From the NCBI GenBank assembly GCA_013399305.1, contig VXAI01000096.1, positions 2,834,498 through 2,898,497 on the forward strand: a stretch of 64,000 nucleotides of DNA, read 5' to 3'. Shown in pieces: positions 28,001-38,764 of this stretch. Numbering within the stretch: position 1 is the first letter of the stretch; every line of letters starts with the position of its first letter. Source of the stretch: Rostratula benghalensis (taxonomy: Eukaryota; Chordata; Aves; Charadriiformes; Rostratulidae). The position numbers were made by a program, and so were the translations under genes. Under the pieces are notes generated by a model. That model was not told the DNA's origin and ran no database searches. It saw nothing but the letters and a program-made list of their open reading frames with translations.

Positions 28001-31000
28001 GAGCTTCTCTGTGCACATGCTGCTCTTCATCCTGATCAGCATGTCCATTCTCCACCAGGCTCAGCAAAAACTCCTCTTGGTTCCCCAGACAGGCTTGCAG
28101 AGTAAGCTAGAAAAGCCTCATGGGCTGCCAGCAATTTCTCAGGCTCACTTTCCCTGAACAGCTTTTCCCAGCTGCTGGTCCTAACCCTAATGTGAATCCT
28201 GGCTGGAAAACACACGTTCCGAGCTCATCCCACCACAGACTGCATCCAGGAGAATAATTTGAACAGAAGGTTCAGTACGCTTCATGGTTCCACTTCTTAC
28301 TTGGACTTCATTGCAGCGTCTTTTAAGGACATCATAAGCAATCTTTATGATAGTTCCATGTGCTCTCTTCTCCAGGGCATACATGAGTGTTCAGCCAAAG
28401 AGTTCTGTGCACATCAGACACTCCAGATGACATCTTAGAGTTTATCTTTGACATTAGTCAGGAAAGTAGGTATAAAGCTTGATGAGAATCAGGCAGGATA
28501 AAACGTTTTAAAAGTTTAAAAAAAAAAAAAATCAAAACCAGGACAAGGTGTGTTCATTCCTTGAAGGTCAAAAGGTATTGGTTTCAAGCTCCTGGCCATC
28601 AGCACCAACACAAGCACACAGACACCAACAGGAGAATGACAGGCACCAATCGTGCCACAAGCAGCCTGGTGCTGTCACAGCCTGCACTAACAGCTCCACA
28701 GCAGGAGGCCCCCTGCAAAGCCACATGAAAGCCTTGACCTCAGAGAGCTGAGAGAAGCATCTTCAGATGGGAGCAGGAGAGCTCAGGAGCTGTTACCGAC
28801 AGCCCCTTCTCAGAGAGCTGCTGACAAGCCATCACCACCAGTGTCCCCCCAAGCAACAGCCCATCCATGGCACCAGGAGACACTGCAGACTAAAGCACTT
28901 CATGGTCTTTGAGAAGACTCCACTATCACCCCGGGGTTTACGCTTCATAATGATTAATTGAACAGACATGACCAAACACACTTGAAAAGGAAAGCGGAAC
29001 GATAAGCCAACAAGCTCATACAATTATTTCTGCCAAGGCTTACAGATTACGTTGGAAGCAGCCCTCTTTCCCCCCCAAATAAATTTGATACTTTCAGTCT
29101 GAACGCACAGGCACAAATTCAAAAATCTAACTGATGGAAATTACAAGTTGTGATGGGTAATACTACGAAGTCTGACTTCAATATTTTATCATTGTCTGCA
29201 AATATCTGCCTTTTTGATTTAAACAGAATCACTATGCCACTTGTTGAGGTCTCTCCTTTCATTACCTCATCTAAAAACCTAGCCATCATTTCAGTCCGTG
29301 GACTTCAGAGGTAAAATAATCTAAAGAATAAAGACCTTGAATGCATACTAAAATCACACCAGGTATATTAAGAAGTGTTCCCTGCTCAGCACAACCTTCA
29401 GTGAAAACACATTTGCCTTAGCACATACAAAGTATGTAAAAAGAAAGGGCTTTATGAAGAAGTTGAGCTGTTTTTTCCAAGAAAAACCCCCCACCATATA
29501 TTTTCCCCAAAAGCAGAAAGAGTGATCATACAGTGGTGTGGAATCATCACGTTCAAGCTGTTGAGAAAGCTTTATGGGTAAGCATTATCTTTTTCTGAAG
29601 CTGATCTGAACCTCACTTATTTCGAGTTAATTGTGTGTTATTTGTTATGGCTGCTATTGTTCTTCAACAGCTGCAGGCATTCTTCTCTCAAATACACTCA
29701 ACGTTCATGCTCATGATTAATGTTATTTTTAACATTTCTGGACGGCACTCAAAAATACAGAACCCCCTCAGCCAGACTCAGCACGCACTCCTTGGAGCCA
29801 GGCTGTCCTTGTCCCATTGACCTCCTACAGCAAGGCAGCCCAGGCGTATCCAAGAGATATCAGCAACCCAGAAAGCCTGCTTTTAATTCTTAGGAATTTC
29901 ATTCTTATTTACAGACACCCCCCCCACTGTAAAAGCACTGTTTAGCCCACGTGGGCCTCCAGTTTCAAACGGGTCTGGTTTCTCAGAAGTGAGTACGAAT
30001 TTGATTTCACACACTTCTCCGTAGGATGACCTAATGCGAAAAGCCAAATCAAATTTACTAGAGTTACCCAATTTCCAGAAGTAGTTTTCACAATTCAGGA
30101 AGCTTTTATTGTCCTAGGCGTACCCATTTTACGCAAGGAGGATCAGAAAGCTCTTTAAATTAGCAGCTGCATTTGCAGCCTCAGGACATAATGCAAAACA
30201 AAGCCTTTGGAGTAGCCACCTAACCTAGAATAATGCCACACTGCTTAAATTACTGATGTCAACTGGACAGGGTTAAACAACAGCTTGAAATAGCTCATTA
30301 AACAGGAGCTAATTTTAATTCCATTCTTGCCCTCCCCACAATTGCCAGGAAAAACTTTAAACACACACACCCCACTCCCCCCCAACTTTGCAGCTGAGGA
30401 GACAAACTGAAATAGAACACAGCTCTTGGAGATACGTCAGAAAACTGCAACCCCCATGTTCCATGCAACCACCAGCAGATCAGTAACTTCAGTCTCTCAT
30501 CCTTCAAAACAGGGAATGGGAAGGAGGAGACAACAGCTCTCCAATGAGGGCAGTAAGTCCCAGTAACGCACGCGAGAAGAGACTTACAAAAACATTCCCA
30601 GTTCAAGTTGATTTATTACTGAAAAGTGATGCTTCTCAGAAAAAAAAAAAAAAACACCCCAAAGCCAACAAACCAAACCCAACCTACAACAAACCAACTG
30701 ACAAATCACACCAGCACAGGCGAAAAATGAGCGTGTTGCAATTACTGGGTTGCAGTCAGCCTTGTGGGGATGACGACAGCCACGCTGTACTAGGCTCAGA
30801 AAAGGGGAAAGGAAGTGAGAAAGACTGACTGACTGCGGCTTTGGAGCCCTGCTCGTTGGGCCAGACCAGATTATGTGACACAGGGGTGTTCTCTAGTTCA
30901 AAGGTCCACGAGGAGGTTGTGAAATCTCCTTTGCCAGCTTCCAGAAATAAAAATACACTTGAGAAACACCCAACCGCCCCAGTTTCTCTCCCTGGCTGCT

Positions 31001-34000
31001 AAACACACAGGAAGCCTTTATATCATGGTATTGAACCCAAGGATTCCAGCTGCTTCACGTGCATCCCATACTGGTAACAAGAAAAAGCACTCATGAAGGT
31101 AGAAGCCTGTGCTTTCCTAGGTTTAAAATAAATAACTATCTAGTGGTTTCCAGGTGCTTCCTACTAGTATTATCCAAAACCAATCCCCAGGACTCACCCC
31201 GCATTTCCTACCATCGCACATCTTTGTTCCAGTACAACTCTCTCACAAAGCAGCCTTGTAAAATATTTCTTTCTTCAGACTCCTATACGTACTGATCAGA
31301 GGTACAGCAAAAGTCCATTCTTGGAATGAGGAACGGGATCCAGACCCAGAATTGGCATATTTGTTTATAAAACTTACTTTTACATTTTTTTAACCTGTCT
31401 TCGTATCTAAGAAGGGTCAGAGTTTCACGTTACTGAAGGAGAAACGTTAGGATGTGTCAGGTTTCATGAGGACACTGGTTGTGCAGGACAAGTTTCACAG
31501 TAAGACCATCTCAGAAAGATGATGTAGAACAATGCCAAAGGATTTAATAATAATTAAAGAAATCACTTGGGAATTAACCTGGTGTCCCAAGTCAGCATTG
31601 GCTTTATGCTTGATGGCTATTAGAACAGCCTTACTGTTTTTCCTACTGTTCTTAGGTCTGTCCAGAGGCACCTGGACACGTGCTTTATCTCTGAAGTAGC
31701 AATGAGCACAGCCATCAGTTCCAAAGACAAGAGGACAAACTACAAAACTCAGTGGGCATTTTCAGTTGAAAACGCCTGGAATTATGGCACCAAAGACTTT
31801 AACCAAACTTCCTAAGTAAGTATCAGTGTGAAAAAAAATCCCACCCTTTTGTAAACTTGAAACCAGATGCACTGGGAAAGCCTTCTCACCTGAGCTGTAA
31901 TCTTTCAGTCGCAAGTCCTTCACGGGTGTCCCATCCAGCCCTCGGAAAGCGTTGAGAATCTACAGGAAAACCGAGATCCACTTCAGTCTCCACAATAAAA
32001 CCTCAGAAAGTGAAGGACTTGCTAATGCACATCTCTTTCCCCAGGAATTCTTTTCTTTCCAGGTGAGCTCTGTTACAAACTGACACCTATTCAGTTCTCA
32101 CAGTACCCGAGAACTCTTTATTGAGTTTTGGGAAGTACTTTTGGGTTTTGCTTAAATAAGCGAGCACCATTTACACCAGAATTCAACTATGCAAAGGTCT
32201 GCCTGTCATGTTGGTTTCAGCCAGACAGTTACTGTCTTTAGGACAATCAAGAGGCATGGAGTGGCTGTTCTGAGACTAATCATCCTCCGATGGACAAAGT
32301 TTCTGCCATGAGTTCTCCAGTATGAAGCCTCAGAAGCTCCAAGCATCCCAGATAACCCTGGCGGAATCTGTTCCATGCAGGCCTTCTCAAGTCTGCAACC
32401 ACCACCAAAAAAAATCCTCATTCATACTGAAAACTTCTGGAAAGGGAATTTCTTTCATCCTGCAGCCTAGATTTTTTTTTTTTTTTTTTTTTTTAACTAA
32501 AATCAGCAGTAGCAGCAGACATCTTTACCATCTTTATACAATCTTATTTAAGCAATTTCAAGTAACTAAAACCAAACAACTGCACTTAGACACTACACAT
32601 CTTCTGAATCCAAAAGTAATAACAATATTTGGTAAATGTCTGGCGATGCTGGAAGTCAGGCGTGTTTAAAAAGAGGCTAAAGTCAAGGCTTTTTAGACAC
32701 CAACACCCCCAAAGTGACTGCAGAAAACCCATGCTCCCCAAAATTCAAAATAATCAGATAAAAAATAACATTACAATGACTTCTAAATCTGGATTTTCTC
32801 TGGGGAAAATGACAGGCTATCTGAACTACGTTAACCAGGCTTATAAATGGTACATTTAGAAACACTTGATGCAAGTTTTGAGAATTTGGGGTGAAAACCA
32901 TCCCACTTACATCATCCTTTGTGGCCGTTTCAGGCACTCCTCCTAGCCGAATGAGCTTGCTCGGCTTCACGTATTTGGGACAGGTCCGGTAATCTTGGTC
33001 CTTGAGTACACACAAGGAAGATGGTTTTTTTACAAATGGCAGATGCTAGCTCACAGGATGCACAAACAGTAACAAAATAAAGCAGGGTGTAAATTCAAAG
33101 GGGAAGGCCCATAAGCAGACCAGCTCAGTTCTCTAACCACAGCGCTGTTTAAGATTCAGAGAGCTTTGGAGGACCAGCGTTATTAGCTTCACACGCGCAT
33201 TGAGCTGTACAAGGAGACCTAGCTCCAGGGAAAGAAATCAGGCAAATCGCCCCTCTCTGCTTTCCAACAGAGAGAGATTCACATTCAATAGTAGTTATTA
33301 ACTCAGTAGTTGCCATTACCTTCAGATTTCAAAGTTAAGTCTGAAGGAAAACAAAGCACAGGTAAGAACAGCTGTGCTGCTCTACGCAAGTCCACCAGAG
33401 GCAGTAGCTTCTCCCTGGTGGTGCTCATGAGCAACGTTCAGGAGAAAACAAGAAGGTAAGTTCTGCTATAACTACTTCCCCCATAACACCCTCCCTTTGC
33501 CTGGTCATTTTGAACCTGGGGACCTTCTGAACCAAATCTGGTTCTACATATTTATCAACTCTCAATTGCTAAATTGCATTTCTCTTGAGAAGAAAGTATT
33601 TCTGATACAGAAAGTGGGCCCATTACAACAACCTGGAGCATGAGAATGGCCTCAGAGAAGGTCAGTGAATTAGGACAGAACTGAAGTGATGGGATCTGAA
33701 TGGAAGGCTCCTCCCCAGCTCCTTCCTTTCTTTGGCCAACACGCGTTTAACGGAAACATCAATTGACAAAACCACCTACCTGTAGGTTCTTATAGGGCCT
33801 AGAATCTTTGCTGGGTTTTCCTTCTGAAAAGGACTTGCCATGCTCATAATCAAACATCTGATGTCCTGGCAGGCGGTGATCCACGTCGCGATACTCCATG
33901 TTTCGGTAGTCAGTATCTTGCCTTCCAAGGAAATCCAGGCCACTTTCACCCTTTAACCCAAGATCAGAATCGGATCTTTGCTGCTCCCCCCCAGAAAGCT

Positions 34001-37000
34001 GCTGCTGCTGCTGCTTGTTAGCAAAGGTCTGAGGTTGCTCCTCTTGGTCCTGAAGAGTTGGAAGAGGTCCACGGCTATTTTCAAAATTGTGTGAAGTGTC
34101 ACCTTCGAGCCCCAATCCGAGGGATTCCTCTTCTCTGGCTGGTGCTTCTGAATGTTGAAATTCTCCTTTTTGGCTACCGAAGGGAGTTCTATCTAGACCA
34201 AGTGCAGACTCCTCTCTCTTGCTGGTGCTTAAACCAGAGCCCTCTCTTTCAGCTAAAGGTACAGTAGATTGGTTGCGCCTGAAATCTACAAGGCTTTGAT
34301 CCACAGGAGGCATCTCCCTATCTGAAAAGTCCATCGGAGGAGCCACATCTCTGCTCCTAAAATCCTGATCAGACCGGGACCTGTGCCTATTTCTGAAGTC
34401 TGACGATGGTGCATTTCTGTTCCTGAAGTCCAAATCAGAGGTGCCCACACCCCTGAAATCCAGATCAGGTACATCCCTGTTTCTAAAGTCTGAATAGGAA
34501 TGCTCTCTGCCCCTGTAGTCTAACTCGGACACATCTCTCGCCCTGAAGTCCGAATGAGGTCCATCTCGACCTCTGAAGTCTAGATCAAAAGATCCCCTTC
34601 CCCTGAAGTCTGATGGAGGTTCATCTCTTCCCCTGTAATCCATATTATGTGCTTCCCTATCCCTGTAGTTCATACGGAACGTGTCCCTGTTCCTGTAGTC
34701 CATGGAAGGAACGTCCCCACCCCTGAAATCCATAGGTGGCCCTTCTCTCTCCCGGAAGTCTCCAGAGTACATATCCCTGCCCCTATACTCAGAAGAAGGT
34801 GGCTCCCTACCTCGGAAATCCATCTGAGACTCATCTCTGCCCTGGAAGTCAGATGGTGGGAAATCTCTGCCCCTGAAATCATGGTGCCCCTCCCCACCTC
34901 TGAAGTCACTACGTGGTCCATCTCTAGCTCCAAAGCTGAAAGAAGGTTCCTCTCTGTTGGCAAACTGAGGATTGAGGAGGCCTGTGAGTGCCTGGATATC
35001 AAAAGGAAGTGATTCTCTGCCAGAGAAGTTGCCAGAGTGTCTTTCTTGAGCAAGACTATCAAGGGAAGGAGGATATTCCCTGTTCCACCCGGGAGCAAAC
35101 CTTTCTTCTTGGCTCCCACTGTAGAAATAAAGACAGTATTATTCATAACGTGCTTAGAGTCTGAAATCTACACAGCAGCACATTCTTCTCTAAACTTTTA
35201 TAGAGTTGTGTAACAGTCTAAGATCCGCAGAAGATATTGATGTTTGGCAGTTTAAGATGAGGCAGCATACGACAGATGTGAGAAAGTAAACTTGGGTGCT
35301 CCCATTTCAGCACAATTTCCAGAAGCACTCAACAGGGAATACCTGCAATATTAATGGGTTAATGATGGTAGCAATCCACATAGTCCTGCACTGCACACAG
35401 CTCTGCAGCTGTTCAAGGTTCCACCAGCTGGTGTGGTCGTTCATTAGCATCACCAGCACACGCCTGTGAGGAACCACTTGAGCTTAAGCTCTCCGGGCAG
35501 TATTGGAAATGGCTAACTTAACACGTCAGCCTGAGGCACATAAAAGCAGAGGTTAGCAAACATGCTCTATTAACATACTACAGAGACTCATTTATGCTTC
35601 CTTCTGTTGGACTCTAAACTGGCAAAATGCTGAAAGCATCAGTTCAGCCTTTGAAGATGCCTCCCAGGAAGACACCGATAATCGACATTCAAGATGATCC
35701 TGTGCTCGTGCCTCCGGACTGGGACTGGCTGCCTCACACCAGGTGTCCACTGCTACGAGCTCTCCTGTTGACTGCGTAAAACCACTCAGGACCTGGTTTC
35801 CTCCTAAGACAGTTTTTCAAAAGCCAACGAGGAGGTTCTTTAATGAGGCGGAGCTACCTGATTTTTCATCTAAGCAAGGCTCCAAGATGTTTTTTAAAAA
35901 AAGGAGAATAATCAAATATTGTCGCATTTTAGAATAATACCCCATGCTACCCAAATCTGTGGACATTTGCTTAGCAACTACAGCAACTCATGTTTTTCTT
36001 GGAGTTTCACTACAGAATCACTCACCAACAGAACAAAAGGTGACATTTTTACAGTTCATCAAACCATACAGAGATTTCCTAGGATACACACCCCTGTTTC
36101 ACCGCCATATAAGAACAGTAATTAAACTTGGTTCAAGGTTACAATTCCCCACCCAATACAGTGAAGAATGACACCAATAAAATCCTCTTTAAAATCAGTG
36201 CACCAGGACTACTGGTATCATCACAAAACACAATCAGGCTCCTATCAATACCGTCAAGACGTGTTCTGGAGGATACTGGTTTTCGTAGCGCAAATGTCAT
36301 CAGCTTTCTCAACACATTACAGCTGGACAATTATTTGAAGTATTCTTATTGTAGAAACCTAAGGTATGCCACAGGGAAGTACCTTGATCACACTGATATT
36401 CAAGTAACTGAGATGGACATGCGAGCAAAGAATAAAAAAAATTATGCACAACAGAGGAAAACCCAAGCTCTTGGTGCCTCCTTTTTTATTATTTTTTTTT
36501 ATACCCAGAGTCCTCTTACAAATACAGGGCCTACTCACAACCACAGGAAGACAAACTAAGAGAAACACCATGCTGTGCTGATCCAGTTGCACACAAATCT
36601 TTAAAACAATTCCAGCAACATTCAAAAATGTCTTATGAAGGAGCACGGCCAAGAACATGGGGATATATGGTCGACTCAAATCCCACAGACAGACCTAAAC
36701 TCTCAAGTTTTCCTAAAATCCTGTGTGCAATGGAAGTGCCAGTATTTCCAAAGATAAGGCAACAGCCATGGTTGAAGAGAATCAACATCACACCATTAGG
36801 TACTTCTCTTCTAGGTCTTAACAGTGCATAGTGCCAAAATCCATATGACGTATCATCACCTTAGCTTTCAACAGCTCAACCAAGTATTGCTAGAAAAGGT
36901 GGTATGGAAAAGGAAGAGAAATACTAAAAGCAGCTGTTGTAAAAAAAAAAACAAAACAAAAATGAACAAACAAACATCACAGAGATGCCCAATGCCCAAA

Positions 37001-37217
37001 GGTATACGGGCAATTAACTTGCCTACTCTTTGGCAGTCATACTCAGCTCCAAAAGGGCCACAGAATTTTTACCAAACCCTCTGCTTTCAGAAGGACGTGC
37101 AGAAATATTGACAAACTATGGCCCACTGTATTTAAGAATGTTGCTGAAATAACCTCTGCAGTCAAACACTTACCGAAAAGACCCCATTCTGTTGCCTTGT
37201 CGATGGTCTCCCCACAT
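19015..37217 (-). CDS. RBM6: RNA-binding protein 6, N-terminal 539 codons (partial, five coding exons)
   Basis: RBM6 is a nuclear RNA-binding protein of the RBM5/RBM6/RBM10 family that regulates alternative splicing. The coding exons, all on the minus strand, are 37,174-37,217, 33,780-35,118, 32,911-33,000, 31,890-31,959 and 19,015-19,088. Each has AG/GT borders and the phases join to exactly 539 open codons. The start reads MWGDHRQGNRMGSFR and the next exon GSQEERFAPGWN, both closely matching what I know of mammalian RBM6. About 20 degenerate DFRGRD decapeptides follow, then an RRM with RNP2-like LIRLGGVP and RNP1-like YGYVCVEF. The zinc finger, second RRM, OCRE and G-patch regions lie outside the window. 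Neighbour MON1A is divergent, as in mammals. Identity is secure; only untranslated exon borders are uncertain. Confidence 0.95.
21170..21182 (+). repeat. G13 homopolymer tract
   Basis: Thirteen consecutive G residues lie within an RBM6 intron. The RBM6 pre-mRNA sense strand carries C here, so an RNA G-quadruplex would not form in the transcript. The length is prone to slippage and sequencing error. Confidence 0.9.
24491..24514. repeat. Perfect 10-bp hairpin with 4-nt loop
   Basis: ATCTCTATGC at 24,491-24,500 is followed by TATT and then by its exact complement GCATAGAGAT. The stem is perfect and the loop tight. It is too short for a microRNA precursor and has no visible partner element. Confidence 0.8.
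25497..25770 (-). mobile_element. CR1 LINE 3'-end fragment, about 270 bp
   Basis: The plus strand reads as the reverse complement of a CR1 tail. It has GGGGTTGGAAGGCACCTTTG, then ATCATCTAGTCCAACCCCCT, and ends in the CCCATTGCCCCTTGTCCTG block typical of CR1. It is truncated, lies in minus orientation, and keeps more of the 3' region than the other two copies in this window. It lies in an RBM6 intron. Confidence 0.92.
26157..26179 (+). repeat. Poly-T tract (23)
   Basis: Twenty-three consecutive T residues, read as poly-A on the RBM6 sense strand. No retroelement body or target-site duplication is evident beside it. Confidence 0.9.
27451..27464 (+). repeat. G14 homopolymer tract
   Basis: Fourteen consecutive G residues in an RBM6 intron, preceded by a purine-rich stretch. 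This is low-complexity sequence only. Confidence 0.9.
31890..31959 (-). CDS. RBM6: RBM6 coding exon: RRM1 middle segment
   Basis: This 70-nt exon lies between a CTGTAG acceptor and a GTGAGA donor. It encodes ILNAFRGLDGTPVKDL and then RLKDYSS, followed by the first base of a glycine codon. It corresponds to the first helix and second strand of the first RRM and joins in phase to the exon at 19,015-19,088. Its short length and context match the mammalian gene as I know it. Confidence 0.93.
32472..32494 (+). repeat. Poly-T tract (23)
   Basis: A run of 23 T residues lies in the roughly 950-bp intron between the RBM6 exons at 31,890-31,959 and 32,911-33,000. Nothing else is recognisable in that intron. 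Confidence 0.85.
32911..33000 (-). CDS. RBM6: RBM6 coding exon: start of RRM1
   Basis: This 90-nt phase-0 exon lies between a CTCAAG acceptor and a GTAAGT donor. It encodes DQDYRTCPKYVKPSK and then LIRLGGVPETATKDD. LIRLGGVP is the RNP2-like first strand of the RRM. It joins the repeat exon upstream (ending NLQ) and the exon at 31,890-31,959 downstream (starting ILNAF) without split codons. Confidence 0.94.
33780..35118 (-). CDS. RBM6: RBM6 large exon with DFRGRD decapeptide repeats
   Basis: This 1,339-nt exon has a TTTCTACAG acceptor and a CAG/GTAGGT donor. It completes the split arginine codon of the previous exon and encodes GSQEERFAPGWNREYPP and onward. I count about 20 degenerate copies of a roughly 10-residue unit, (S/L/M)DFRGRDxxx, with F/Y at the aromatic position and R/N/D/E exchange between copies. 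A less repetitive part follows with five consecutive glutamines, then DFLGRQDTDYRNMEYRDVD, a segment well conserved in mammalian RBM6. The repeat array is low complexity, arginine- and aromatic-rich, and probably disordered. It makes the DNA itself a 30-bp-period coding minisatellite. Confidence 0.95.
35119..37173 (-). other. RBM6: RBM6 intron of about 2.1 kb
   Basis: This intron lies between the start-codon exon and the repeat exon. Its borders are GTAAGTG at the donor and TTTCTACAG at the acceptor. I see no element or reading frame of note in it. Confidence 0.75.
37174..37217 (-). CDS. RBM6: RBM6 start-codon exon
   Basis: Coding part of the exon carrying the initiator, 44 nt. ATG at 37,217-37,215 opens MWGDHRQGNRMGSFR, with the last codon split 2+1 before a GTAAGTG donor at 37,173. 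The sequence context is CAAAATGT, and the N-terminus matches mammalian RBM6, which supports the start. The exon extends upstream as 5' leader to one of at least two plausible acceptors, TTCTTAG (exon from 37,259) or CTTCTAG (exon from 37,239). I cannot choose between them. Confidence 0.92.
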
Positions 37218-38504
37218 TTTGGTCTTCTCTGGTAGGTTCCTAGAAGTGGGTAATTCACTCTAAGAACACCAAGACAGCACAACCTGTTGAACAAATAACA
37301 TGGCAATAAGCCACAAGGGAAAGAACACACATCACATAAGAAAAACTGCCAGTTAGGGGAGGTGTGTGGAAGGTCTGATCAGGATCCACAAATATACAAG
37401 ACCACACCGAGGCAGGAATGACTGTAATTGTTCTGTTTCTCTGCATTCAAATTTGCAAGCGTCAAAGGACGTCTGAAATCAAACTGTCAATATGGGTGGG
37501 CAAACAATTTGATATCTGCTTTGATTAACAAAAAGCTTTCCAACATACTGTGCTGTCTGATGCTATGTGGAGTGCAGCTAGAAAATGTGAGAACGCCACA
37601 ATCTAGAAACAACAAGGACCGTTGTCGAACAACAGTTTGCAATTAATGTTTAATCCAAACTATTTTTGCCAAAAGCTCTTTGCTGTTCAAGAAATGATCG
37701 CTAATACTGGTCTGCTATGGTTACTCTGCCCTCAAAAGTCTGCAGATAACAGAGTAGGCTTTGCCAATAAACCATGACAGGCACCGCTCTCCAAAGCTGC
37801 CCTTGTCAAGCTGAGCACTGCAAATTAACACTCGCCTCAACAGAGATCTAAAATTTCACCCGCTTCCTCCCACCAGCAGAAAAGGTGAGGATTTCCTGAT
37901 GATCATCAAAGCTAGGACTTGAAATGTGAAGTACTTCCGTCTTCCCACCACCACCAAAAAAGGGTTGCAGCACAGCGTAGAGCAAAATGAGGTAGCCCCT
38001 GCCCTGGCTGATGCAGGTGCAGTGGTTCAGGAGGGCTGCTGTGCCAACAGACCAAGCTTAGGAGACCTGAGCCTCACAGGCTTTGAAAATGCACCTCAAA
38101 ACCAGGATTAAACTAACAGCAGGTGGAAGAGCAGATAGCATGGGCAGTCACTGCCAGGCCTGGCTAGAGCAGCTAAACTCAATGAAAAGCACACAAGATC
38201 CTGTTTCTTCTCACTTCCAAAGGTCAGTGCTGCTGTAGGAGCGGCAGTGTGAAAGAGCAGGCTATGACAGAGGTTACACCAGGGAGCGATTCCAGATGCC
38301 ACTCCCGGCAGCCACCTGTGCCCAGGAGCTAAAGGGAGAAGCCTTTAGCTGCCAAGAGGGAGAATCCACTCCTGCTGGGGTCCATCACCAGCTCAGGTGA
38401 GAGCTGGGAGTGGCAGGGCCAGGCAGATCTCAGTACACAAGGAGGTGATGGCTGATGTAGGCAACCTCTGCCACCACTGCTGATCCGTCTGCCGTAGTGC
38501 CATT

Positions 38505-38615
38505 TCATAGAATCACTCAGGTTGGAAGAGACCCTTGGGATCATTGAGTCCAACCATCAGCCCTACTCTACAAATCCCTCCCCTACACCAAATCTCCCAA
38601 CGCCACATCTAAAGA
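38505..38615 (-). mobile_element. CR1-like LINE 3'-end fragment
   Basis: The plus strand begins TCATAGAATCACTCAGGTTG, continues with a GGAAGAGACCC block and a GATCATTGAGTCCAACCAT block, and ends near CCACATCTAAAG. This is the 3' end of a CR1 subfamily distinct from the copy at 9.83 kb. It is in minus orientation and truncated to about 110 bp. Confidence 0.85.
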
Positions 38616-38731
38616 AACAGGTTCCTTCTGTTGGCTACTTAAGCCCCAAAGCACTGGTCCACTCACATTTTATATGGCTCTCAATTGAGCAAGCACCTCT
38701 AGAGTCCCAAGCATTTCCTCCAGTAGGATTA

Positions 38732-38733
<2 letters not shown>

Positions 38734-38764
<31 letters not shown>
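38734..38764 (+). repeat. Poly-T tract (31)
   Basis: The longest homopolymer in the window: 31 T residues about 120 bp right of the CR1 fragment. On the RBM6 sense strand it is poly-A. It could be the tail of an old retrotransposed sequence, but no body or target duplication is apparent. Confidence 0.9.

Larger units (their letters stand above)
19089..31889 (-). other. RBM6: RBM6 intron of about 12.8 kb
   Basis: This intron lies between the two exons that complete the first RRM. It contains one CR1 fragment at 25.5 kb, poly-T and poly-G tracts, an A-rich (CAAA)n area near 23.95 kb and a perfect short hairpin at 24.49 kb. No open frame inside has a recognisable domain or consistent splice context. 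Confidence 0.7.

Noticed and set aside
34647..35146. Long open frames on other frames and on the plus strand opposite the RBM6 repeat exon
   Set aside because: They arise because the 30-bp coding repeat keeps every frame periodic and largely stop-free. Splice sites, phase and homology support only the RBM6 minus-strand frame.
38734..38764. T31 tract as the poly-A tail of a processed pseudogene on the minus strand
   Set aside because: No reading frame or gene-like sequence precedes it on the minus strand, and no target-site duplication is visible.
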